64,000 bases of DNA. Source: Boesenbergia rotunda (taxonomy: Eukaryota; Streptophyta; Magnoliopsida; Zingiberales; Zingiberaceae). The translations under genes were made by a program, and so were the position numbers. This document shows positions 10,001 through 18,490 of this stretch, one piece after another. The DNA is taken from the NCBI GenBank assembly GCA_024364735.1, contig JAGFNQ010000719.1, positions 336,040-400,039 of the forward strand, in the 5' to 3' direction. Each line of letters opens with the position of its first letter. Position 1 is the first letter of the stretch. The notes under the pieces were generated by a model, which ran no database searches, had not been told where the DNA came from, and saw only the letters and a program-made list of their open reading frames with translations.

Positions 10001-10410
10001 CCGCCACCAATTAGCCTTTTTACATCCTCTATTAAGTGTTCAACTTTGCGAACACTCTTTTTCAGATCTTCAGTAAGTCTAAGAGCTTCTTCTTCAACAA
10101 GTTTAGGTTGTTTAGAAACTTCTTGGACTAAACTTCTTACTTCCGTGTTTGTCAGAGGTTTTTGGCTAATAATGGCCTTTTGGAGTTTTACGACCTCTAG
10201 TCTTAACTCCTTTTGCTCTTCTTCTATTATATAGAAGTGTTTTAAAGCAACTTTGGAAAGCAAAGTGAGTCGATTATAAACAACACCTATGTTATTAGCA
10301 ATTTCAGAAGGTTTTGGTGTACTAGATTCTGCTAGATCAAGATATTCAAGGTTTATGGTTCGGGATTTACTATACCATTCCCTAATGTTCTGTTCAAATC
10401 GTTCACTCAT
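9997..10410 (-). CDS. Pararetrovirus ORF1 (DUF1319-like)
   Basis: 137 codons, intact, starting at ATG 10410. Size (badnavirus ORF1 is about 140-200 residues), position and composition fit the conserved but poorly understood badnavirus ORF1 protein. The start MSERFEQNIREWYSKS and the following 'LAESSTPKPSEIANNIGVVYNR' segment look like that family. The rest is strongly helical and charged, ending in a glycine tail. It is the first gene of the virus transcript. Its leader upstream is cut about 60 bases away by the inversion breakpoint, so the copy is separated from the viral promoter, which lies at 13.2 kb on the other strand. Confidence 0.82.
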   Translation of the reverse strand: MSERFEQNIREWYSKSRTINLEYLDLAESSTPKPSEIANNIGVVYNRLTLLSKVALKHFYIIEEEQKELRLEVVKLQKAIISQKPLTNTEVRSLVQEVSKQPKLVEEEALRLTEDLKKSVRKVEHLIEDVKRLIGGG

Positions 10411-10477
10411 GAATTAATACCTACTTTCCTCTTTTGCTTACAGCTTAGGAATCAGTAGAACTTTCATGCTCACCTGA
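10411..10477. other. Head-to-head rearrangement breakpoint within the pararetrovirus
   Basis: Left of this stretch the viral sense strand is minus (leader and ORF1). Right of it the viral sense strand is plus (ORF3 protease region, open from 10478 after a TGA at 10475). The minus-sense reading contains a short purine-rich viral leader (AAGAGGAAAGTAGG) just before the ORF1 ATG. The exact join was not resolved. Confidence 0.75.
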
Positions 10478-12085
10478 CAGGCAACTGTCACTGAAGATTT
10501 TCAAAAGGGAAAGGAGCAGGTCACTTATCTTGAAGAACAAGTAGTTTCTAAAATTACTGACGGTCAGATTTCTCAAAGAAATGTTAGTAATCGTCTTTAC
10601 AACATCAAGGTGAACTTGGAAATACCGGATTTACAGCCTTTTAGCGTGAACGCAATACTGGATACCGGAGCAACTTCTTGTTGTATTGATTCAAGATCAA
10701 TCCCAAGTAAGGCAGTAGAACCAAATTCTTACACTATATTAATTAATGGTGTTAATTCTCAGCAGGAAGCCAAGATGAAGCTAAAAATGGGACAAATGGT
10801 AATTGGTGAAAATAAATTCAGAATTCCCTTCACTTATGCTTTTGATATGACCTTGGGAAAAGGAGTTCAGATGGTGCTTGGCTGTAATTTTATACGAAGT
10901 ATGCAAGGAGGAGTTAGAATAGAAGGTAATACTGTTACTTTCTACAAAAATATTACTACAATTGCCACAAACCAAAATGCTGCAGCAGCAATTGAGGAAC
11001 TTGAATTAGAGGAAATGGAATATATTCAGCTCCAAGAGGAAGTATACTTCGCTGGTACCATTTCTAATCAGAATATTTTACACAAGCATAGCTCTTTGTT
11101 TAATAGATTAAAAGAGCAGGGGTACATAGGGGAAAATCCCCTTCAACATTGGGCTAAGAATGGAATTCTATGCAAGATAGAGATTATTAATCCTGACATC
11201 ACTATTCAAGATAAGCCTCTTACAAATGTTTCGCCGGCATTAAAGGAAGCCTTCAAGAGACATGTTGATGCACTCCTTAAACTTAAAGTTATACGACCTA
11301 GTAAGAGTCGACACAGAACAATGGCTATGATAGTTCAGTCAGGAACTTCTGTTGATCCCACTACCGGAAAAGAGACCAAAGGCAAGGAGCGTATGGTTTT
11401 CAATTACAAGACACTTAATGACAATACCTATAAGGACCAATACAGTCTTCCGGGAATTAATACTATACTGAAAAAAGTGGGTAATTCAAAAATATATTCC
11501 AAGTTTGATCTGAAATCTGGATTTCATCAGATCGCTATGGATCCCTCATCAATTGAATGGACGACTTTCATTTGTCCATCCGGGCTGTTTGAATGGCTAG
11601 TCATGCCATTCGGCCTAAAAAATGCACCAGCAATTTTTCAGCGGAAAATGGATCAATGCTTTCAAGGTATGGAAGATTTCATTTCTATCTATATTGATGA
11701 CATTTTGGTATTTTCCAACACAGAAAGGGAGCACATTAAGCATTTGGAAATAATGCTTGGAATTTGTGAAAAACATGGTCTGGTACTTTCTCCAACTAAA
11801 TGCAAGATTGGAATTCAGAAGATCGAATTTCTCGGAGCAGAAATTGGTGAAGGAAAATTAAAGTTACAGCCCCATATTATCAAGAAGATAACTGAATTCA
11901 AAGATGAGCAGTTAAAGGAGAAAAAGGGGCTTAAATCATGGTTGGGCATTCTGAATTATGCACGAACATATATTCCTAATTTAAGTTCTAAACTTGGACC
12001 CCTTTATGAGAAGACTTCACCACATGGGGATAAAAGGATGAAGAATTCGGATTGGGCTCTCGTTAAAGAAATAGGCTCTCGTTAA
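10478..12085 (+). pseudogene. Pararetrovirus ORF3 C-terminal part: aspartic protease and reverse transcriptase
   Basis: The frame is open from 10478, with no ATG at its start because it is a polyprotein interior, to a TAA at 12083-12085. The pepsin-type protease has D-T-G at 10661-10669 (AILDTGATSCCID). The reverse transcriptase includes MVFNYKTLNDNT, YSLPGINTILKKVG, SKFDLKSGFHQIAMD, WLVMPFGLKNAPAIFQRKMD and the catalytic YIDD at 11690-11701. These blocks are very close to badnavirus consensus. The viral enzyme would copy pregenomic RNA into DNA. The frame ends because of a 19-bp tandem duplication at 12055-12092; RNase H continues in another frame. No other defect was seen. The upstream coat region is missing. 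Confidence 0.88.
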
Positions 12086-12092
12086 AGAAATA
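12055..12092 (+). repeat. 19-bp tandem duplication that breaks the viral RT-RNase H frame
   Basis: The unit 'ggctctcgttaaagaaata' occurs twice, back to back (12055-12073 and 12074-12092). The first copy reads in the RT frame. Because 19 is not a multiple of three, the second copy shifts the frame and a TAA follows at 12083. With a single unit, the RT and RNase H frames would be continuous. Confidence 0.9.
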
Positions 12093-12692
12093 AAGGCCCA
12101 AGTTAGTCAATTACCAGATCTTGAAATACCACCTGAAAATGCGTATATAGTATTGGAAACAGATGGAAGTATGATGGGCTGGGGCGGTATTTGCAAATGG
12201 AAGCCCACCAAGTATGATCCTAAGAGCATGGAGCGGATATGTGCATATGCCCATGGAAAATTTCCAACTGTCAAATCAGTAATTGATGCAGAAATTTATG
12301 CGGCCATGGAAACGATGACAGCGTTAAAAATTCATTATATGGATAAGAAGGAAATAACTTTGAGGACAGATTACCAGGCTATCATTAGCTTCCATAACAA
12401 GACTGCAAGAAACAAACCGTCAAGGGTAAGGTGGCTCGCATTTACTGACTATATAACAAGCACTGGGGTACGAGTAAATTTTGAGCATATAGACGACAAA
12501 CTCAATATTCTTGCTGATACACTTTCAAGGTTGATAGAAGAACCAGAAACACTGGCTACTCTTAGTGATTCTTCTGATCAAATTATTACTAATGCAACAG
12601 AAGAAGAAGAAGCCTCAAGTTCTAGCAGATTCCCTCTGCTAAGAAGGTATGAAGACTTAATTAGCCAGACCTTATCACGAATATTTTTGTAG
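12075..12692 (+). pseudogene. Pararetrovirus RNase H domain (ORF3 C-terminus), separated by duplication
   Basis: This frame carries a retroviral-type RNase H. The acidic residues are visible in ETDGSMMGWGG (first Asp), DAEIYAAMETM (Glu), LRTDYQAI (second Asp) and the C-terminal ADTLSRL (third Asp). The domain degrades the RNA strand during reverse transcription. The frame is open from the second copy of the 19-bp duplication to a TAG at 12690. The serine- and glutamate-rich tail (EEEEASSSS) is typical of badnavirus polyprotein ends. Without an ATG, and out of frame with RT, it is probably not translated. Confidence 0.86.
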
Positions 12693-12716
12693 GAAAACCA
12701 TGATAAAAGGAATCAA

Positions 12717-12956
12717 ATGGCAAAGATTGAGGAGGAAGCTATAAGCAATGTGCTGGAGAGACTTCGGGAGTTATAATTAATCATGCAGATGAAGGAATAT
12801 GATTTCAACGCCAAGCGCTACCAAAATCAGCATGGAATAATTGAAAATTACTACCACAAGCATCTCGCAGAGGTTCGTGAAAATAGGCGGGACCTATTCA
12901 ATGAAGTTTTACGTGTGCAACGAATAGGACAAGAAATCAAAAGGGTTCCCCCGTGA
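12717..12956 (+). pseudogene. Small reading frame after viral ORF3 (ORF4-like), one internal stop
   Basis: An ATG at 12717 opens 19 codons to a TAA at 12774. The same frame restarts with ATG at 12783 and runs 57 codons to TGA at 12954-12956. Both halves are rich in charged residues with helical character (MAKIEEEAISNVLERL; then YYHKHLAEVRENRR). This suggests one former gene of about 79 codons split by one nonsense codon, or a 57-codon gene with its own start. It follows ORF3 by 24 bases and precedes the viral promoter. Some Caulimoviridae have a fourth gene here (for example rice tungro bacilliform virus), but I recognise no family and the similarity is positional only. Confidence 0.45.
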
Positions 12957-13395
12957 AAGCGTGATGAGCCCAAAAGCCAGCTGTAAAGATGCTAAAGTAG
13001 CTCTATTATTAAAGTAGTTGTGTGTTGTAAAATAGCTCTATTATTAAAGTGTGTGGTGTGATATAAAGAGCCTTAGCTGGAAGGATAAAACCGACAGCGG
13101 TCCTTTCGGAATCTTTTCTTTTATGCTGTAAAGCCTGATTAGATGTTAAAGGGCAAATAATTGAGGGACGATGGGGTTCACAGAATTACACCCGCCTCAA
13201 TTCATATGCAACCTTTTCATCTATAAAAGGGCTAGCATGCTAAGGGGTTTGAGCATGCCTTGAGAACACCCAAGACACTCATTCCCTCAGAAGTTTAGTG
13301 TGTGCTAGCTAGTGTGTGCTTGCTTTCTTCAAGAAATAAAATCTCTGAGCTCTTTGCTCGGGTTTTCTTTTCCAATTTGAAGAACGATCCTGTTT
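12957..13395 (+). promoter_or_regulatory. Pararetrovirus intergenic region with promoter and poly(A) signal
   Basis: A TATA box lies at 13222-13228 (ctataaaagg). AATAAA lies about 110 bases downstream at 13335-13340, the compact promoter/terminator layout of plant pararetroviruses with terminally redundant RNA. Upstream, an 18-bp direct repeat 'tagctctattattaaagt' occurs at 12998-13015 and 13033-13050. A near-duplicate 'gtgtgctagctagtgtgtgct' lies around 13301-13321. Transcription would run rightward, away from ORF1-3 of this copy. Confidence 0.75.
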
Positions 13396-13410
13396 TAGTA
13401 TCAGAGCTTG
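13396..13410 (+). promoter_or_regulatory. Pararetrovirus tRNA-Met primer-binding site
   Basis: 'tagtatcagagcttg' matches the viral consensus TGGTATCAGAGC with one mismatch in the first bases. By convention this marks nucleotide 1 of a Caulimoviridae genome. It follows the TATA box and AATAAA in the expected order. Confidence 0.8.
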
Positions 13411-13675
13411 CTGTTAATGGCAGGCTAAAACCTTGGAATTCAAGGTGGAGGTAAGGGTTATATTATTACTATTCCCGTTCAATCTAAGGAAAAATCTTTC
13501 AGAAAGTTAAATTTTCCTGAGAAAGACTCGGAGGCTGGAAGGTGGAGACTCGACATGCATCCTTGGTCTGAGTAAATTTTCCGCAAGGCTAATAAGTGCG
13601 TAAGACGGTAAGCTGAAAGGCCTCAAATAACTATATTCTCAGATATAACATGATGCAAGAACATGATTAAGACTT
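13411..13675 (+). other. Pararetrovirus leader remnant
   Basis: Sequence after the primer site with no long open frame. It fits the untranslated leader before ORF1, but ORF1 is not here; it lies inverted at 10410. Family A sequence is recognisable again from about 13690, so the viral end lies between about 13650 and 13690. Confidence 0.55.
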
Positions 13676-14475
13676 ATACAACCAAGCTGGACCAAACCAG
13701 TATTGGATCCCCAAGGACAAGATTCATATCTTGCCTAATCATTATCGTGGCTTTAGTCCAGGGGGAGCCAAATTAAAAACCATTTTTATAGTTAAATAAA
13801 TTCTTTTCTTATTGTAAAATTGCATGATTGCTTGTTTACTTATTTTCTTCAATTTACCATGCTTAGACCTAGGACTGGTTAGATTAAGGACTTAACCGAT
13901 TAACTGAAATTTGAATAACATAGTATTGGGTGGAGGTGAGATGATAGTACGTTAGGGAAGCTATTTTGGCGGAACTAGCCGAAGCTACTGATCCAAGACC
14001 CAAACTAGTTAGACCAAAATCATTCAAGGAGTAATTGAAAATGGATTTTCAATAAAAGGCTTTGTCAAGGAAAGGGTTGATGATCCAATAAGGTTACGGC
14101 CAAAGAAGGCCTAGTGCCTCGCCAAGACCTGGAAGCCAATCATTGAAAACCAAATTCACTTTACTATTGTCAGATTTGAATCTAACACAGATTTCAATTA
14201 ATCTTAGATTTGACCATTATTTTCAAAAATAAATTTAATAGGATAATTAATTAGTTTTTCAAAATTAATTTAACTTTTCAAAACTAATCATAATTTTTCA
14301 AAATAAAATCTTTACTTCTATCAAAACCTGTCTCACAAAAACCCATAAGGTTAACGTGATTGATAACTCTAGATTGAGTGAGACAGACTAGGTTGTGAAA
14401 ATCAAATTAGGCTATCCTTGATTCTAATTGGATCCAAATCAACAAACTCTTTATGTGTAGGAACATAAAGATTTG
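13676..14475 (+). other. A1 gag-pol spacer region after the virus
   Basis: The segment aligns by eye with 56430-57229 of A3: 'aaaccagtattgga', 'aaggacaagattca', 'gggtggaggtgagatgatagtacg'. Its first part still reads as protein in one frame (NQYWIPKDKIHILP), the continuation of the 'QEWVPKLCL' end at 7385. The remainder is AT-rich and without a useful frame. Confidence 0.7.
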
Positions 14476-14658
14476 GACCAATGGATGTTGGATAGCGGGT
14501 GCTCCAGACACATGACTGGGGACAAATTAAAATTCACCAAACTCAAGTTCAAGAACCAAGGCTGAGTAGCATTTGGCAACAATGCTACACTCAAAATCAT
14601 TGGGTCAGGTAACATTGAACAAAAATCTGATTTTGTTATTAAGAAGGTACTCTTGGTT
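14476..14658 (+). pseudogene. A1 protease fragment, cut by element G
   Basis: The frame reads DQWMLDSGCSRHMTGDK, a copia aspartic protease (D-S-G version), then KFTKLKFKNQG, a TGA stop, and VAFGNNATLKIIGSGNIE. The same segment is open in A3 (57230 onward). The gypsy LTR begins at 14659, inside the 'KKVLLV' stretch. Confidence 0.85.
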
Positions 14659-16316
14659 TGTAACGCCCGAAAATTCTCAAAACTAATTTTAGAAATATCC
14701 TAGAATTAATTCTGAAATCATGGATATTTTTATAGAATTTTTCCATGGACAAATAAGGTAAAAAGGAATAAAATAGAATGCGCGGTAAAAAGAATTAAGT
14801 GGAATTTGATCCCTAAACCTGTAACATGAGAGAAGAATAGGCTTACCAAGTGGGATGGTTTGTTTTCATTGAAACAGAATAGAGGACAGGATAAATAAGG
14901 TGAAGTTAGTTAAATTTTTCCATAAATATAAAAGGGAACTTAAGGGTTTTTTCTAATTGAAACTTTTCCTCACCTTCTCACCGCCGACCCTCTCCCTCTC
15001 TTGGGCGATTTTTCCTCTCCTCTCTCTTGAGTCTTTCTCTCCTTCACTCACGGCAAAACAAGGAGGAGGTCTAAGGTCTTGTGTTGGGCGGATTCAAGAA
15101 GGAGGACGCGCTAGGGGATCGTCTCAAGGAGTAGTTCGTCGTTAGAACCTCTCCGAGACTCCCAGGGACCTTCCCTCTCCCTAAACCCTACGCCTAGAGT
15201 TGTAAGAACAAGCGCAGGATGTAAGTATCCCTCACCTACGGTATAAGTAGCTTCGTTCGTATGATTGATTGTCCTAGTTTATCTAATTGCAAGTTTATGC
15301 CCATACGTGCAGATTAACTTCCTCTACCGATTTTAAGGGCACCACTAGATGGGCTGGACGTGCTTCCCCCTTTAGTTTGGGGTTTAGACGCACTGTCGAG
15401 TGCCTACGAAGTGTCCTTAAATGAAAAAGGGGAGTTTTTAGGCACGCAAGGTGCTCGAGAAAATGTTAGGAAGCTCTAATATGAGTTTTAGCATGTTATG
15501 AAGTTAGCTACACTTGCTTCATGTTTATGGACCCTAGTTCGTCCATTGGGTGGGCTCCTAGATCACCCCTAGGCTCTAGATTGCCTAGTAGATGCAAGGT
15601 TAAAGAAAAGAATATTTATGAAAGTATTTTACTTTTTATGGCATGTGCTTGGACTCTAGTTCGTCCATGGGTGGGCTCCTAGTTGCCCCTAGGCTCCTAC
15701 ATTGCCTAGTAGTAGTACCCTAATGGGTTCGGGATTAGCTACCTCGGATCTATTTAGGGATGCACGCATTAGCAGCACATTACGGGGCCCACAGCAGCAT
15801 GATTATTATTTTCACTTATTATATGTATAAGTTTCAAAAGTTCAGTAATAGTTTTAATTGAAACCAGTTTTAAGATCATGCTTAGTTCAGTAAATTCTAT
15901 GAATGTCATGTGAATTTAGTTATAAGAATATGATTTAGTGCACGTGCTTAGTATGATGAGTATGCCATAATATTTGTTTAGATTATATGTTTCAGCAAGA
16001 ATAAATGCAAGCATGATATATTTTTCCTACATGTGTTTTCAAAAGCATGAGTTTCGAGATATGCATTGTTTTGTGAGTAGGATGATAGTTACTAAGCTTT
16101 ATGCTTATAGTTTCTTTTTTCTTTATACTGCAGATAAAGGCAAAGGAAAAATAGAGTAGCGGAAGCGGTAGGGATGATGGTGGAGTGTGTGATGGTGGAA
16201 ACTTGGAATGAAAGAACCTTAGGAACTTGCATTAAGAGGACATGTTATTAAGAATGTTAAATGAATTAGTTCCTTGTCATGTTTACTATTTTCCGCATCA
16301 TAAGTACCTTCGTCAG

Positions 16317-16485
16317 GTTGAGTGATACATTCAAGTGCATGTTTCTAGTTATACTTTAACATGTTGTTAGCTTCTACATGTGATATGTTGAGTGATACAT
16401 TCAAATGCATGTCTCTAGTTATACTTTGACATGTTGTTAGCTTCTACATGTGATATGTTGGATGATACATTCCAAGTGCATGTTA
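16317..16485 (+). repeat. 70-bp tandem repeat in G LTR, about 2.4 copies
   Basis: The unit 'gttgagtgatacattcaa...cttctacatgtgatat' recurs at about 16317, 16387 and, partly, 16457, with a few substitutions. Confidence 0.8.
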
Positions 16486-16787
16486 ATTAGTAGTAAAATG
16501 AATGGTTTGAGGTCATGGAACCATTTCTGATATTATAGTGCTACTCTTGATGCATCTAGACTGAAACAATGCCTAGTTTTAGTAGCAAGTTGATACAAAG
16601 TTCATGTTTCTAATTTCATGCTTAGAAATGGTTAAAGTATGCTTTAATGTCATGGAAACATGTAGAATATGGTCTAGAATCATTGTATACCTGTTAGTAA
16701 GCTTAAATATGAGTTTGTGGGGGGTTTTGGCACGAAGTGGGTTGACTTTGGCACGTTTCTGGAATCTGAATTTTCAGATTTCAGAAC

Positions 16788-16918
16788 TACCAGTCGACTG
16801 CGCTAAATACCAGTCAACTGGTAGACTGGGCAGTTGACTGGGACCAGTAACAAAATCGTATAGAAGGCTTCATCGCCTCGGGCAGTCGACTGATAGAATA
16901 CCAGTCGACTGGTGCCAG
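16788..16918. repeat. Cluster of CAGTCGACTG palindromes in G LTR
   Basis: Five copies or near-copies of the 10-bp palindrome CAGTCGACTG occur in about 130 bases, including the variants CAGTCAACTG and CAGTTGACTG. Their function is unknown. Confidence 0.8.
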
Positions 16919-17214
16919 TTTACAACACAATGTGATCTAGAGCTGTTGGTTATTTCTTCTGTTATGCAAGGCTAAGGTTGGGGGATCAAATCCTGCCATG
17001 CTATTAAAATTAAAGTTTTTGTTTTATTTTGGCTGGTTAGTACTTTCAACATGATTATGAATTGTTAGTTCAGTAAATAGCGAAATAAGTTTTTTTAAAT
17101 TCTCCCAGTTGGTTTAGCTTAAATGAAAACAAGGATCATAAATCAGTTAGTCAGCCAGTTAGTAGTAGCGATCCGCCTTAAAACCATAGTACCAGAAGGC
17201 GGGGCGTTACAGAG

Positions 17215-17226
17215 TGGTATCAGAGT
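17215..17226 (+). promoter_or_regulatory. tRNA-Met primer-binding site of element G
   Basis: TGGTATCAGAGT lies three bases after the LTR end. The last base differs from the usual C. Confidence 0.85.
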
Positions 17227-17407
17227 AAGTTCCATCTTTCCTCCACACACACATCCAGCATCGTACCTGCAGCTTCCAAGTAAGAGTACCTCTCACATTA
17301 CTTATGTTTTCTTGCCTTTTCATTTCCTACTTAACTGAAGCATGTTTATAACTCATGACACTTTAATATAGTTATAGTGAATATGTATGTCCTCTGTTAG
17401 TTAGATA

Positions 17408-18490
17408 ATGGCTAGAGGACGCCCAACTAGAACGGCACTAGCTACTGAGCCTCAATAGGAGGCAACTGACATAGTGACTCCACCTAATCTCGTGGAGATA
17501 GTGGCTCAGCTCCAGAGACAGATAGCTGAGCAGCAGCAGGAGATAGCCACTTTATGGGCTAATCAGCAGACCGCACCTGCTGCTACGCCAGGACCAAATG
17601 TGGAAACCCCAATAGTGACAGAGGTTCCACCTAGAGCACCAATCCCACCAATAGCACCAGAAACCCCAGCAGTAGGGGCTAGAAGAGAAGCATATCTGGT
17701 TCAGTGGCAGAAACTCAAACCAGAGAACTTTTCAGGCACTAGTGAACCATGGGATGCACAAGCCTGGTTCAAAACCCTGGAGAGTACCATGGAGCTTTTG
17801 GACTGGCTAGAACATGAGAAAGTCAAGTGCGTCTCCTTCTGCCTAGCAGGAGATGCTAGAATGTGGTGGGAAAGGGTGAAGGCCAAGCGAGACATAAATC
17901 AGATGACGTGGGCCAGCTTTGAAGCAGAGTTCTTCGAAGAATTCTTTCATATGCGGGTTACTAACCGACATTATGATGAATTCACTGAATTTCGTCAAGG
18001 TAACCTATCAGTAGAGGAAGTCGTGAAGAGATTCAACAGACTGGCTCACCTGTGCCCTGAACTGGTTAGCACTGAACGAGAGCGAGTCAGGCTAATGCTC
18101 AAGATACTAAGGCCAGAAATAGCATTGAATGTGGCCAGCGGCGTTCATAGGCCGCAAACCACAGAAGAAGTAGTTAGCAGTGCTTTGATCACCGAGCACT
18201 ACCTGAACAGCATGTAACAACAGAAGTCAGTCATGATAGAAAGTAAAGGCCAAGGTAGTTCAGGAACTCAGAAACCCTAGGGCCATAACTCTAGCTGGAA
18301 AGGGAAGAATCAGGGCAAGAGAAAGTAGTGGAACAATCTGAAAGGGGAGCCAGCCAACAAGCAAGCCAAGTATCCCACTTGTCCCACTTCTGGGAGACAA
18401 CACTTAGGGGTCTGCCGCAAGGGCACCCATGGGTGTTATAACTGTGGTCAAGAGGGTCACATGGCCAAGCAGTGCCCCACCAAGAATAGT
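17408..18490 (+). pseudogene. Gypsy G gag (capsid and zinc knuckle) with four in-frame stops
   Basis: An ATG at 17408 (MARGRPTRT) opens the gag frame. A Retrotrans_gag-type capsid core lies about 17700-18170 (WDAQAWFKTLESTMELLDW, AGDARMWWERVK, RQGNLSVEEVV). The CCHC knuckle CYNCGQEGHMAKQC is at about 18434-18475. Stops occur at 17456 (TAG), 18215 (TAA), 18278 (TAG) and 18326 (TAG), all in the same frame and without frameshift. Most could derive from CAG or CAA by C-to-T change. The protein would package the element's RNA. It is fused in frame to pol, as usual in this clade. Confidence 0.87.

Larger units (their letters stand above)
7386..13675. mobile_element. Endogenous badnavirus-like pararetrovirus (Caulimoviridae), rearranged
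   Basis: The insert carries the genes of a bacilliform pararetrovirus. The minus strand holds ORF1, ORF2 and the 5' part of the ORF3 polyprotein (10410 down to 7383), linked by ATGA start/stop overlaps. The plus strand holds the 3' part of ORF3 (protease, RT, RNase H; 10478-12692), a small frame (12717-12956), and an intergenic region with TATA box, AATAAA and tRNA-Met site. The two halves stand head to head with the breakpoint at about 10411-10477. The coat-protein core and its zinc finger, normally between the movement protein and the protease, are absent. No integrase is present, as expected for Caulimoviridae. The insert lies inside the A1 gag-pol frame. End positions are good to roughly 10-20 bases, and no target duplication was recognised. 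Confidence 0.88.
4290..14658 (+). mobile_element. Sirevirus-like Ty1-copia element A1, 5' part, carrying the pararetrovirus
   Basis: A complete 5' LTR (4290-5639), primer site (5642-5653), leader, and a gag frame with zinc knuckle are present. The virus interrupts the frame at about 7385. The A1 sequence resumes at about 13676 and continues to the protease (14476-14658), where the gypsy element G begins at 14659. The rest of pol and the 3' LTR are not in the window. Assignment to the Sirevirus (SIRE/Maximus) group rests on the gag type, the palindrome-bearing LTR, and the multiple polypurine tracts of its relative A3. Confidence 0.8.
14659..17211 (+). repeat. 5' LTR of gypsy element G (2553 bp)
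   Basis: The LTR starts TGTAACGCCC and ends GGGCGTTACA, a perfect 10-bp terminal inverted repeat. Inside are an imperfect duplication around 15520-15720 (two copies of 'ctagttcgtccat..gggtgggctcctag'), a 70-bp tandem repeat at 16317-16485 and a palindrome cluster at 16788-16918. An open frame at 14957-15145 is serine- and proline-rich and has no recognisable domain. Confidence 0.9.

Noticed and set aside
14957..15145. 62-codon frame in the gypsy LTR
   Set aside because: Ser/Pro-rich and near the presumed transcription start of the LTR; no domain and no sign of conservation.
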